64,000 bases of DNA from Paraspadella gotoi (lineage: Eukaryota; Chaetognatha): the NCBI GenBank assembly GCA_051294375.1, contig CM119270.1, forward strand, positions 8,543,213-8,607,212, in the 5' to 3' direction. Below, piece by piece: positions 33,201 to 43,208 of the stretch. The notes under the pieces are model-generated. The model was given only the letters and a program-made list of their open reading frames with translations. It was not told the DNA's origin and searched no databases. Both the position numbers and the translations under genes were made by a program. The stretch's first letter is position 1. Each line of letters starts with the position of its first letter.

Positions 33201-36200
33201 TCGAATAAGTTAGTTTTTTGGCAAAAAATACTAATTTCGAACAGTTGAAAACTTTATTTAATTTTAATAAAATACTTAATTAGGCGCAGCTTTTTTAAAT
33301 AAATATAAGTACATCTCGTAACTCATTCGATTATTTTAAAGAAATAACGATGCTAGTCATATATAATATATTAAATGTATTCATTCTAAACAGACATAGA
33401 TGATTGCGCAATGAACCCCTGCAAAAACGGCGGGAAGTGTCACGACGGCATCAACGGTTTCGTTTGTGAGTGTTCGCATGGATGGATCGGAAATACTTGT
33501 GAACAAAGTAAGACTAAGATTAAAAAATAAAAAAATGAAATAAAATTAATCACATAAGAATCATCAGAAGATTAACCACCTTCGGTCTTAAACTCACCCG
33601 CTTCTATTTAATTGAAAGACTTCGACGATTGCGCGTCTCACCCATGTCACAACGGAGGACACTGCATCGACTTTCACAGGAGTTTTTATTGTCGTTGTCC
33701 CTACGGTTGGACCGGTTCCACTTGCCAACACAGTAAGTTTTAAAAGTATCAATGAAAACTGGCTTTATTTTCTACTGCATACTTCCTTTAAAATATAATT
33801 AATAATTTCTCCTCCATCAATAACAGGCGTTGACGACTGCGCCGGGGTCCACTGCCAACATGGAGGCGTCTGCGTCGATGGCCACAAAGATTACAAATGC
33901 GAATGTCGCCGCGGCTGGACGGGCCGACATTGCGAAAATAGTAAGTTTTGTGAGCTTTAACCATATTTTGACATCTGTTGTAATTTTAGTTGATGTAAAA
34001 CCAAACCACGAAACATTTTGTGACATGTAATGTAAACTATCATACTATTACGTATATATTAATCTAAGGCGTTGATGACTGTTCCTCCGGTCCATGTCTC
34101 AATAACGGAACTTGCGTGGATTCCGTCAACGCATACCAATGCCTCTGCTGTCATTCGTGGACGGGGGTCAACTGTGAAACAAGTGAGCGATATGATTTTT
34201 ATTGCATTTTAAAACATTTCTAAAACAGACCATTCATTTAATAAATATGCTCTCTAGCACATAATTTTTATAAATCATTCGATTGCAAATTTTGTTTGGC
34301 CTTAAAAAATAATATTGTTTGGCCGTAAATAATATTACTTAATAGAATGAGAATTTTCTTTTTCGAGACGCGGACGACTGCCGGTCTAATCCCTGTCACA
34401 ACGGAGGGACCTGTCATGACGGAATCAACACGTTCACTTGCGATTGCGAACCCGGGTGGACAGGAAAACATTGCGAACAGAGTGAGTCGTTGTAGGGTGA
34501 CAAGTCCGTCGACTGAGTTGTCGATCCTGACTGGGAACTGTTTTACTTTTTAGAATTAGGGTTCCATTTTGTTTCATAGCCATTTCTAAATAACAATTTA
34601 CTCAGTCCAAAAGACGATTAAAAAAAAAAGCAAAAAAACAAACAAAAAAACAAACAAACAATTAAACCCAACTCCAACGCTTCTATGCAGACATTGACGA
34701 GTGCGCAAGTCATCCTTGCCGAAACGGCGGCACATGTAGAGACGCCCACGCCCACTACGTTTGCCAATGTCTCTCAGGATGGGAGGGAACCGATTGTGAA
34801 AAAGGTGAGTAAGATTTTTGGTAAAGCTCATACAAAAATGATCAGTTTGCAGAAGACCTCGCCTCAGATCGCATTTAATAACCATCAAATCACTTTTTGC
34901 TTAGACGTGGACGATTGCGCCTCTCAGCCTTGTCTCAATGGAGGAACCTGTCACGATTTGTTCAACGACTTCAAATGCGAATGCCCAACCGGTTTGACTG
35001 GACCCAGATGCGATGAGAGTAAGTTCGGTTGTTTTTTGATTTTTCGAAGTATAATCAAGAGAGAATACAAGTAGCAGGCAAAGATTCCAAGGTAGAAATG
35101 CGGGATAGGATTATGGTAATTGGTTTATCACCCCGGTACTTCAAATTATTCCAAAAGCCAGAGTTAACCACCTGCCCCCAAAATTCATCGCCTTTCAGAC
35201 ATAGACGAATGCAAATCTCGACCCTGTCTCAACGGTGGCACCTGCAGAGATTTAATCAACGGATTTAAGTGCGAGTGCGACGTTGGGTGGATCGGGGACC
35301 GATGCGAGACGGGTGAGTTCAATCAAGACGCCGACGTTTTCGTATCTTTTTATTCCTCGTTTCCTGTCTCCTTTCGAAAAATGGAAAATGGAAGAGGACA
35401 AGTGTGCATGAAGTGATTATTTTTTTTTAATAGCGTTGAAGACTAGCTCGGGAAGTGATAATAAATTTTAATGCACCCAAGGAGTAAAGTGGTAAAGGTT
35501 GAAAAAAAAAGGCATGCGATTGTGGCGAATCCGACCCAGTTTTTTTTTTAATTTTAAAATTTTGTTAACGAAAATGGTTTTGAGTTCAACGATCGTTATG
35601 ACTCTATTTCGAGTCTTCGAAACAATGTCTAGATATTTTTTTAAATCTTAAATTTTTTATTCATTTTCCCAAAGATTACGACGATTGTCAGGATCATCAT
35701 TGCCTTAATAACGGAACATGCATGGATCATTTGAACAGCTACACGTGCCACTGTCCGTCCGGCTGGACGGGCTTCGATTGCGAAACGCGTGAGTCAGGCG
35801 TTTATTAAATCAATTTAATTCCAATGTAAATTTTTTTTTAGCGTTTCTTGAACAAACCTTGCATTGAAAATAATTAGTTTTCGATGTTCTTTTGTTTAAA
35901 TTCGAGTCCCACGTAAGGTATTGAGTCCTCTGTTGGTGAGGCTGAAAGACTTCATTAAGTAATTTTTTACTTAATAAATCAAGAGCAATACAACAATTAA
36001 CTAATAAATTAGGAATAAAAAATAAAATCCTCTTCCACCCTTTCTGATTCAGCCATGGATGACTGTTACACGAAGCCTTGCATGAACGGTGGACTTTGCA
36101 TGCGCACCAAGCATGGGTATCACTGCAACTGTCCCGACGGATGGAAAGGAAAGAACTGCGAAAAAAGTGAGTTGTCAAAAAAAAAAAAAAATAAATAAAT

Positions 36201-36606
36201 AAAAAAAATAAAAAAAAATAAAAAAAATTAAAAAAAAAATTTCCTTCTGTAATAAGTTTACAACAACCTTTCCTTTACTCTTCTCTTTCAAAAAATAACC
36301 ATCTGAACTCCTGCACAACTCTTTCCTTTCCAAAATGACCATCTGAACTCCTGCACAACTCTTTCCTTTCCAAAATGACCATCTGAACTCCTGCACAACT
36401 CTTTCCTTTCCAAAATGACCATCTGAACTCGTGCTAAATTCTTTTTTTCTTTTCGATTCAGATATCAACGACTGTTGGCCGAATCCCTGCGCCAACGGCG
36501 GCGACTGCGTGGATCGCGTCGCTGACTTCAAATGCCACTGCATCGGGGAATGGAAGGGGAAAACTTGCGAAGGAGGGTCAGAGAGAGAGGAGAGAGAGAG
36601 AGAGAT

Positions 36607-36679
<73 letters not shown>

Positions 36680-36690
36680 CAGAGAGAGAA

Positions 36691-36722
<32 letters not shown>

Positions 36723-39248
36723 CAGATAGAAAGAGAGACAGAGAGACAGAGACACAGAGAAAGAGAGAGAGAGAGACAGAGAGAAAGAGAGAGAGACAGA
36801 TAGAAAGAGAGAGTGAGAGAATCCTCGTTTTCCATTCTACTAGGCCCAAACAAATGCTCACCCGATCCTTGCAAGAACGGAGGAGGATGCAAGACGTACA
36901 AGGACGACTTCCGTTGCCACTGCAAGCGCGGGTGGACGGGAAAAACATGCGATGAGAGTAAGCGATTAACCGATTAACCGATTAACCTATTAACGGATTT
37001 AATAATTTTAATCTTGATTCCTTTTCATGCCCAGACATCGACGACTGCGCTCACTCTCCTTGCAAAAACAACGCAACCTGCGTCGACGGAGTTGATGAGT
37101 ACATGTGCGACTGCCTGGGGGGTTGGACGGGCAAACACTGCGAAGTCGGTGAGTCCGTTTGAAACGCTATTGGTTCCTTTTGTTTTGCGCTTTTTACTTT
37201 TCTTCGTCTGCTAACCCTCTGATTTTTTTTTCCCCCTGTTTTTTGTTTCGTCCAGACATTGACGATTGTGCCAGCACTCCTTGCAAAAACGGAGCTCTGT
37301 GTACGGACGAACTCGAATTTTTCAAATGTCATTGCGTTGGCGGATGGACGGGCATGACTTGCGAAATTCGTAAGCGTCATTTATCATTATTGTGAATTTT
37401 CACTCAATGCTTTACACGTACTTTTCTGTCTGCAGCCCCGCCCACAAGTCCACCGCCGAAACTGGATCGCGTACTGAGATTCGATAAACATTTCGACGGT
37501 CCGATGTCCAATCAGTGGATCGGGTGGAGAATTCCCAAGTTTGCCAGCAAACAGGTTAGTGATGTTTGGTGTTAATTAATCAATTGCCTTTTTATTATCT
37601 TACCCCAACTATCTTCCCGCCCAAGGTCACTGTGACGGGTTGGCTTCTCTTCCACAACCGCTGTCCGTCTTCGTCCGAAGTCGGGGTCAGCCTCTTCGGC
37701 GATTTCCACAATGACTTCATGATGAGTTGCGTCAAGGACGTCTGGTCCAAGTTTGAGATCACTGTGCTGGTAAGTTTTGGCTGATTGATTGATTTTTTGT
37801 TGTTAAAATTGATTGCAATCTTTATTGATGAAAAAGATATGTTTATTTTTGATCTATAATTCTATTTGTTTTACTTTTGAGGCGCCCTATAACGGAAACA
37901 ACTATTGGCTAAAATTAACGTTTGAAAACGTCACCGAAAAATTGAGCGTCCTCGTCGGAGACTTCAAGGCAATATCCGGAGAAGGTATCAACTTTACATT
38001 TAATCATTACCTTGAAAAGTGTAATATTTGAATGTAATATAGGTAATGTTATAACAAAAACGACAAAAAATCGCTTATTTCTTCTATCGTCAGACGTTTA
38101 CGGAACTTGGATGAAGTCGGAGGATCGCCCACCCGAAAACCTCCGCATTCTTAACCGAGACCCCCTCTACCCTGTCTACGACAAGAAGGGCCTGTTTACG
38201 CTCGTTTCAAGTATGTTCAGTTTTAGTTGTTGTATCACTTTTTCATCATCTTTTCCAGTAAATTTTTAGTATTTCCTCAATGCTACTTCTCAAAATTCTA
38301 CAGATGGTTACATTTTTAAAGAACACCGGGTTGTCCCAAACGTGTAACATTTTGCTTTAACTAACATTTTTTCCCCCAATTTTGTTTTTTGTCTCGTTCA
38401 GTGGCAAATAATCCATCCGTGGACCCCTACTTCATTCGATGGACCAACGTGTTCGGCCGCAAAGGACGTCATCAGTTCTTGGGTTGGAAGCTCAAAGGTC
38501 TCGTCGACCATTACGTGAAAGTAAGTTGATCCGCAACATTGTATGGTGGACTAAAACCCACCAACCGTTCATCAGCGGCCATTGGTGCCGGAGGCAAGTC
38601 ATTCGCCTCCCAACCCAAAGGTCCGGGGTTCTAGCCCGGTGGTCGTCTGGCAGTTAAGAGGGACGGGGCGCTTAACCCGCCTGTAACATGGTGTTACAGC
38701 CTGATCCGAAGCTCAGGGACTGCTTATATTGAACGGTTCTATCACTAACTCATAACAATAATTACTGTCTCTTCAATTGATTAATTTATTACTGTTACGT
38801 TACATTCATCGCATCCATTATCCACACCACCTCAAAACAAGTTTGAGCAAACAATGTCGGATCTGAACGCGATCATTATCGGTAATTAATTCATTAATAA
38901 TTAAATTTATACAACCAACATAATGTAAAGTATTAAATAAAATATATAAAATATATATTATGTTATTTTCCTTTCTTTTTCGTTGTGAGAGAAATGAGTT
39001 TGAATTTGGTGGCAAGTTGGCAACAACGAATTTATTTTTATTATTAAACGGACATGTTTCGGTTCATAATACGAACCTTCATCAGCGCTAAAGGTTTTGA
39101 CAGCAGGCGAGAAGAGGGCAGTCGGCAGGCGTAACAGGCCAGAGAGACATTCGAATCTTCCCACAGGGTAGCCTCCCCACTGCCGCATATGCAAACTCGA
39201 CGACACTATTCTGTCTCAACTCTGTGTTGGAAAACTTTGCCCTCTCTC

Positions 39249-39335
<87 letters not shown>

Positions 39336-41078
39336 TTTCCTTAATTTCACAAATTTCACCAATTGTCAAAACCTTTTGCGCTGATGAAGGTTCGTATTAT
39401 GAACCGAAACATGTCTGTTTAATAATAAAAATAAATTCGTTGTTGCCACCAAATTCAAACTCTTTTCTCTAAATAAAATATATAAAATATTATGTAAAGT
39501 AAAAATAGCGTAAATTCTCTTTTTCATGATTCTTGGGCATTTCAGGAACCAGGTTAACCAGGATGCTTTTTTAAATGAAATTTTATAGAAGAACTGAAAA
39601 GAACTGAGCAATAATAGCATTTAGTTATACATGTTTTTTTTCCTCCAACTTCTTTCCCTCCATTCCTCTACCCCCGACCCCTTTTTCCCCCTTTCCCTAC
39701 CCCCGAAGGTCTCCTTCTGGATCCGCGTGTCCAAGCCCCTCCCGCGCTCCAAAGGCTTTGGACTTTCCGTCTATAAAAATCTGAAGAACGACTTTGTTTC
39801 TTACATTCCGGTCAAGCAATGGTTCTACGTGGAGCGCGATTGGACGCCCAAAGTCTACGCGGATCATGGCAAAGTGGGCGTGGTCCTGGATGGCGTGGCG
39901 GCCGAGGTCGTAGTTGACATGGCCGGATTGAGGGTCGACATCGATGAGGACGGTCAGTTAGTTTTGGAAGATAGGGCCAATCTATGTCAATGGGGTGGTT
40001 CAGAAGTTTGATTTAGGTACCTTCCCAAGTGAAACTTCAAATATTTTTGAAAAAAACTTTCAATGGACCAAAAATTTCAATAATGGCTAGAAACACTAGT
40101 AATTGATTTTTAAATATTTAATAAATTTTAAGGTTTTTCCTAATTTTGATCCACTTATCATCAAAATATTGAAAAAAGAGTTATACTTTGTGTAGACAAC
40201 TTTTCATAAGCTATCTGAATCTGTTTTTAAACATATAAAATTCCAAAAAAATTGTTTGACATTTTCTATCTATAAATAAATATTATAAATTATTTATATT
40301 ATTATTATTATAAATTATTTATTTATAGATAGGAAATATCAAACAATTTTTTTGGAATTTTATATGTTAAAAACAGATTCAATATTTAGGAAAAACCTTA
40401 AAAAATCATCATGATCATCATCATCCGATGATTTTAACAGTTTTTGCTAATTTTCAGTAATAAAACATCAAAATTTTAAAAATTTGTAATTACATTTTTA
40501 GCTTAACTTTTGGAGCTCTTTCAGAATCAATTAGAAAACTTAAAATATCCACACAAAAAATTTTGACGTTATATAGCAAAATAATAATTTTAATTATTGA
40601 ATTACTCATGATTCGGAACATTTTTGCCAAAAAATATTTTAACACAATACATAATACCAATAATGCTGTTCCCATTAATATTTGAATTTGGTCGGCTATA
40701 AAGAAGAGATGTTTGTCAATTTATGTGTTTTTGGTCAAACGGCCATTTTAATCTTTATCTACTTTTTCGTAATTATATTTATTTTCTGTATTAGTATTCG
40801 ACATAACGTACAGTAATATTATCTCTTTAATGAGATAATATTAACTGAAAATGATATTTGTTTCAATTGATCAATGTTTATTTTTCTGTATGACTCCCGT
40901 AATTTCTATTTTTTTATTTCCATCCATCGCAGATCAACACACCGCGCTGTGCAAGAAAGGAAATCTGATGAAAGACTTTTACGCTTTCCGGGTGAAGGGC
41001 GGCACGTTCCCAAGAAAATACGATACCGGCAAGCTGGAATTTCGGCAAAACGACGAAGATAATTTTGTTCTTGTATAA
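25160..41078 (+). CDS. Secreted mosaic protein with 26 EGF-like domains
   Basis: About 43 exons whose lengths, read by splice signals, sum to 6,396 nt (2,131 residues plus stop) with every phase matching. Order: signal peptide; Ser/Thr/Asn/Gln-rich stalk of about 490 residues; Cys-rich region; 26 tandem EGF-like domains; Pro-rich linker; duplicated beta-rich C-terminal module. There is no transmembrane segment after the signal peptide and no GPI-type tail, so a secreted extracellular or cuticle/matrix protein is inferred; substrate and partners are unknown. The EGF style resembles Notch/Crumbs-type domains, but no LNR, laminin G or DSL block is present, so it is neither of these. AATAAA overlaps the stop codon region (41,077-41,082). 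The last two exons recur, frame-broken, at 48,592-49,975. I do not recognise a named orthologue. Confidence 0.88.
27393..29853 (+). other. EGF-array gene: Cys-rich region exons
   Basis: Exons 27,393-27,598, 27,735-27,952, 28,232-28,344, 28,963-29,018, 29,326-29,498 and 29,771-29,853, all in phase. The protein is dense in Cys pairs such as [30 protein letters not shown] and GCPRKRCV. The C-x-C plus GC-x(3-4)-C pattern loosely recalls von Willebrand C or antistasin-like modules, but I cannot assign a family. The 56-nt exon at 28,963 follows an intron that contains a Helitron/DINE-like insertion (about 28,463-28,926). Confidence 0.75.
28463..28926 (-). mobile_element. Helitron/DINE-like element copy, in EGF-gene intron
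   Basis: Runs from a degraded hairpin end preceded by TTTTTAG, through CTCTATAATTCACTTTGTCG, to CAGATCCGGCATTGTTTGCT followed by CAAACTTG. The same two ends bound the copies at 55,071-56,103 and 61,090-62,871. Noncoding, about 460 bp. Confidence 0.55.
36292..36435. repeat. 40-bp tandem repeat in EGF-gene intron
   Basis: About 3.6 copies of a 40-bp unit containing AAAATGACCATCTGAACTCC, directly upstream of the acceptor of EGF exon 23. Units are nearly identical, indicating recent amplification. Confidence 0.9.
36580..36815. repeat. (GA)n microsatellite in EGF-gene intron
   Basis: Roughly 235 bp of GA with scattered CA and TA units between EGF exons 23 and 24. It begins directly after the EGF 23 exon, so the 5' splice site is embedded at its edge. 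Confidence 0.9.
38542..38774 (+). mobile_element. tRNA-like SINE copy
   Basis: Starts TATGGTGGACTAAAACCCAC and ends ATTACTGTCTCTTCA, about 233 bp, 21 bp downstream of an EGF-gene exon. Inside, GGAGGC...GCCTCC forms an anticodon-arm-like hairpin, and CCGGG-GTTCTAG-CCCGG forms a five-base-pair stem with a seven-base loop exactly like a T arm and covering a pol III B-box-like GGTTCTAGCCC. AACCGTTCA near the start and TGAACGGTT near the end are inverted copies. Family copies occur at 43,985, 44,334, 54,212, 59,672 and 60,212. Confidence 0.7.
39051..39086 (-). ncRNA. Hammerhead ribozyme (left arm)
   Basis: Minus strand: CTGATGA (39,086-39,080), one extra A, stem II GGTTC/GAACC with a seven-base loop, GAAA (39,060-39,057), the palindrome ACATGT as a stem III that can form between two molecules, then cleavage triplet GTC ending at 39,051. 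Flanks AGCG and CGTT can pair as a short stem I. All invariant core residues are present. Confidence 0.75.
39242..39332. repeat. (TC)n microsatellite inside foldback element
   Basis: TC array forming most of the loop between the two hammerhead-bearing arms. The other foldback family (44,765-45,154) also has a dinucleotide core. Confidence 0.95.
39381..39415 (+). ncRNA. Hammerhead ribozyme (right arm)
   Basis: CTGATGA at 39,381-39,387, stem II GGTTC (39,389-39,393) with GAACC (39,401-39,405), GAAA at 39,406-39,409, palindromic ACATGT, and triplet GTC ending at 39,415, the predicted cleavage point. Stem I pairing (GCG against TGT, mostly G-U) is weaker than in the left arm. Confidence 0.75.
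40217..40380. mobile_element. Small palindromic MITE-like repeat in last EGF-gene intron
   Basis: Arms GAATCTGTTTTTAAACATAT and its near-perfect complement (40,361-40,380) flank an AT-rich centre; nearly the whole 164 bp can fold on itself. Neighbouring motifs such as GATCCACTTATCATCAAAAT recur inverted at about 45,190-45,280, suggesting the palindrome belongs to a larger family. Confidence 0.65.
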
Positions 41079-41490
41079 TAAACATTAAACAACAGCGCCT
41101 TTTTTTCGCAGATCTCTTTTTATTTTACTTAGGTATAATGTGATACAAAAACTTTAGTCATCGGTGAAAAAAATTTTACATAAAAAATATTAATTTAAAT
41201 TTAATTATATTTCAATGCTATCTTTGAGGAAATTTTTCGCGCTGTTTCAAAATTTTTATTACCTTGAGTTAAGTTTTAAAAGAATGTTTCTGTATTATTT
41301 ACAATGTTTTAGGCGCTCAAAAATATTGTCTATAATTAATATTTTATAATTAAATTTACATAGAAAAATATTTTTTGTTTGTTTTCTTTATAAATATAGA
41401 TTAGGTTTACCACAAAGCTCGTCTCCTCAATCATATAAACTTATTTCTTTTTCCCCTCAGTATATTTTGAATCCAATACAGAAGGCTTCA
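41079..41490. other. EGF-gene 3' flank; no gene seen
   Basis: AT-rich sequence after the stop codon, probably 3' UTR and flank, ending at a 10-N gap. Confidence 0.5.
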
Positions 41491-41500
41491 NNNNNNNNNN
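41491..41500. other. Assembly gap (10 N)
   Basis: Short run of N after GAAGGCTTCA. The duplicate segment has about 200 bp of real sequence at the equivalent place (from about 50,394), so the nominal length of 10 is not real. Confidence 1.
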
Positions 41501-41640
41501 AAAACGACGTCGTAGACATCGATGAAAATGAGGACGAAGATGACAACGAAAATGACGACGAAGACGACGATAATGACGACGAAGAGGAAGACAAAACTGA
41601 CGAAGAAGACAACGAAAACGACGTACATGGGTGCTGTCCA
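41501..41640 (+). other. Acidic low-complexity frame after the gap
   Basis: Open frame rich in Asp, Glu and Asn made of GAC/GAA/GAT triplets, running directly into a (TC)n array. The aligned duplicate (about 50,595-50,760) is frame-broken. It could be part of an exon cut by the gap or a degenerate trinucleotide repeat; I favour the repeat. Confidence 0.3.
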
Positions 41641-41644
41641 GCTT

Positions 41645-41769
<125 letters not shown>

Positions 41770-42119
41770 CGATCTCTTGCGTGATCGTTCGTTTTTTGAA
41801 AAATTCTGATTATTTTTTTCCTTCTAAAAACTTTTTTCTCAATACAAAATCCAAAATTTACATCCGAGATTTTCGTAGATTTATTTTAGAAAAAGTGAAA
41901 AATAACTCATACGACAGAAATGTTACGCTTCTCTCCGTCTCTCTTCGTCTCTCACCGTCTCTCTCCGTCTCTTTCCATCTCTTTCCGTCTCTCTGTTTCT
42001 CTCTGTGTGTTTCTGTCTCTATCTGTACGATCTCTTGCGTGATAGTTCGTTTTTTGAAAAATTCTGATTATTTTTTTCTTTCTAAAAACTTTTATTATCG
42101 CCATTTATTCCCCACTTTT

Positions 42120-43140
42120 TAGTATTACACACCTACACAAGCATCTCAGACGAAAATTGGTATTAATCAAATACTTTGGCTTTATTGTATAAATGCTAGA
42201 AATCCGTTCCTGGTCTCAAATACTTGTAATGGGAATTAACAAGATTGTTATCAAAGAAATAAATAATAAAATAAGCAAATAGCATATTTAATGCAGATTT
42301 CATTGCCAGAGGAAGTCTCTGTCTAATTTTGTTGATCGAAAAAAATGAATTTTTTTACACAATTTGAATATGCCAGATTGTATGCTATATTCCGATCATT
42401 TTTTTACTGCCTATTTTTGCCGGTTTATGGTTTAACTACCAAACAATGTATCTAGTTATCAAGTTTAATTAGTAAGGCAGTGAGGAAGTTGAAATGTGTG
42501 GCCATTTTCTTTGTTTTATATCGATTCAATTATTTTTTGTTTGAATTTCAACTTCATTATGATTTACTGCAATATGCAAATTAGATTATAGTACTTTTTC
42601 ATAATACTATTCCTTGTCGAGATTCTTATTACTTTTAAGATTTTTATACTATATTTCGAATTCAATTTTTAGAAATTTTTCAGTGCAAAACATTTAATTT
42701 AAAGTCCTTATTTCTCACTTTTTTAAATTTTAGAGAATTTTTTTATTCTAAAATACTTTTATTAAAAAAATTATGTAAAAAAATATTTGAAATATATATA
42801 AATTATTTAAATTTTAATTGGTATAAAATAAGTGGGTTAATAAAAAAATAAACAAATATTAAAAAAAATACAAAAATTAATAAAAATATGCTAATTAATT
42901 TGATATTTAAATTTTATTATTTGAAGTTGTGAGTGATTGAATCATTAAGCCATTTATTCAATAAATTATTTTTAATCAATTCAAAAAGTAATATGAACAA
43001 GGTAAGTAGATAGTTTTAAAAATAATGATTACTGCATTATAAAAGCTCTGGAGCTAAAAATATGCGGTAGTTTCTTACTGTCCTGCATCTAAAAAATATA
43101 TTTAAAATATTATTTAATCAATATTATAAAAAATATTTCT
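42120..43140. other. AT-rich spacer; nothing recognised
   Basis: No splice-bounded coding block, RNA gene or clear repeat end. It is copied almost perfectly at about 51,220-52,250, much better than the rest of the duplicated segment. Confidence 0.5.
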
Positions 43141-43173
43141 AAACTTTTCACAATCCCAAATTTGTCAAATGCG

Positions 43174-43208
43174 CTGACGAAGGTCCGAATCAAGGACCGA
43201 AACATGTC
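43174..43208 (+). ncRNA. Solitary hammerhead ribozyme
   Basis: CTGACGA (43,174-43,180), extra A, stem II GGTCC/GGACC with loop GAATCAA, GAAA (43,199-43,202), palindromic ACATGT, triplet GTC ending at 43,208. CAAAT just upstream can pair with ATTTG just downstream as the distal part of stem I. No inverted partner is nearby. The duplicate at 52,274-52,308 is identical in the core. Confidence 0.7.

Larger units (their letters stand above)
29938..37369 (+). other. Array of 26 single-exon EGF-like domains
   Basis: Exon starts: 29,938; 30,267; 30,792; 31,021; 31,199; 31,502; 31,743; 32,017; 32,310; 32,616; 32,927; 33,095; 33,394; 33,619; 33,827; 34,069; 34,368; 34,691; 34,905; 35,199; 35,675; 36,053; 36,462; 36,844; 37,035; 37,256. 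All are 114 nt and phase 1-1 except the third (111) and sixth (120). A 15-nt microexon (31,418-31,432) fits between the fifth and sixth. Each encodes six Cys with a GW-x-G-x-x-C ending. Many show calcium-type D-x-D-[DE]-C starts, C-x-[DN]-x4-[FY]-x-C-x-C hydroxylation sites, C-x-S-x-P-C O-glucosylation sites (CSSDPC, CKSNPC) and C-x4-[ST]-C O-fucosylation sites (CLNGGSC). Oddity: EGF 23 (36,462-36,575) lacks a GT donor at the in-phase position. Confidence 0.9.
38988..39470. mobile_element. Foldback element with two hammerhead ribozymes
   Basis: Two inverted arms of about 90-100 bp (38,988-39,090 and 39,377-39,470) each carry a hammerhead motif, on opposite strands. Each ribozyme's cleavage site points outward. 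The middle holds a GC-rich segment with CCTGTTACGCCTGCCGAC on the minus strand, then (TC)n at 39,255-39,332. A 21-bp direct repeat (TAAATAAAATATATAAAATA plus T) lies at 38,934-38,954 and 39,470-39,490, perhaps a target-site duplication. No reverse transcriptase or endonuclease frame is present, so the element is non-autonomous. A damaged copy lies at about 47,850-48,360. Confidence 0.75.
37436..41078 (+). other. EGF-array gene: duplicated beta-rich C-terminal module
   Basis: Exons 37,436-37,554, 37,626-37,769, 37,882-37,984, 38,094-38,210, 38,402-38,520, 39,709-39,952 and 40,933-41,078 (stop at 41,076). After a PPPTSPPPK linker, two halves align: [15 protein letters not shown] then [20 protein letters not shown] with DFHNDFM, against [17 protein letters not shown] then [18 protein letters not shown] with [10 protein letters not shown]. 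The G-x-x-V-S-F-W-I-R-V plus [20 protein letters not shown] pattern resembles jelly-roll carbohydrate-binding (CBM4/9-like) or galactose-binding-like folds; this is inference from pattern only. The intron at 38,521-39,708 carries a SINE and a hammerhead foldback element; the last intron carries a 164-bp palindrome. Confidence 0.75.

Noticed and set aside
36431-36955. Single 174-residue frame spanning EGF 23, the GA repeat and EGF 24
   Set aside because: Reads through a (GA)n intron and is out of frame with EGF 24; the two EGF domains are separate exons.
38542-38774. SINE B-box segment as a genuine tRNA gene
   Set aside because: Anticodon loop is nine bases, no acceptor-stem pairing is evident, and the sequence recurs as a dispersed 233-bp repeat.
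38988-39470. Complete Penelope-like element around the ribozymes
   Set aside because: No reverse transcriptase or GIY-YIG endonuclease frame exists anywhere between or near the arms.
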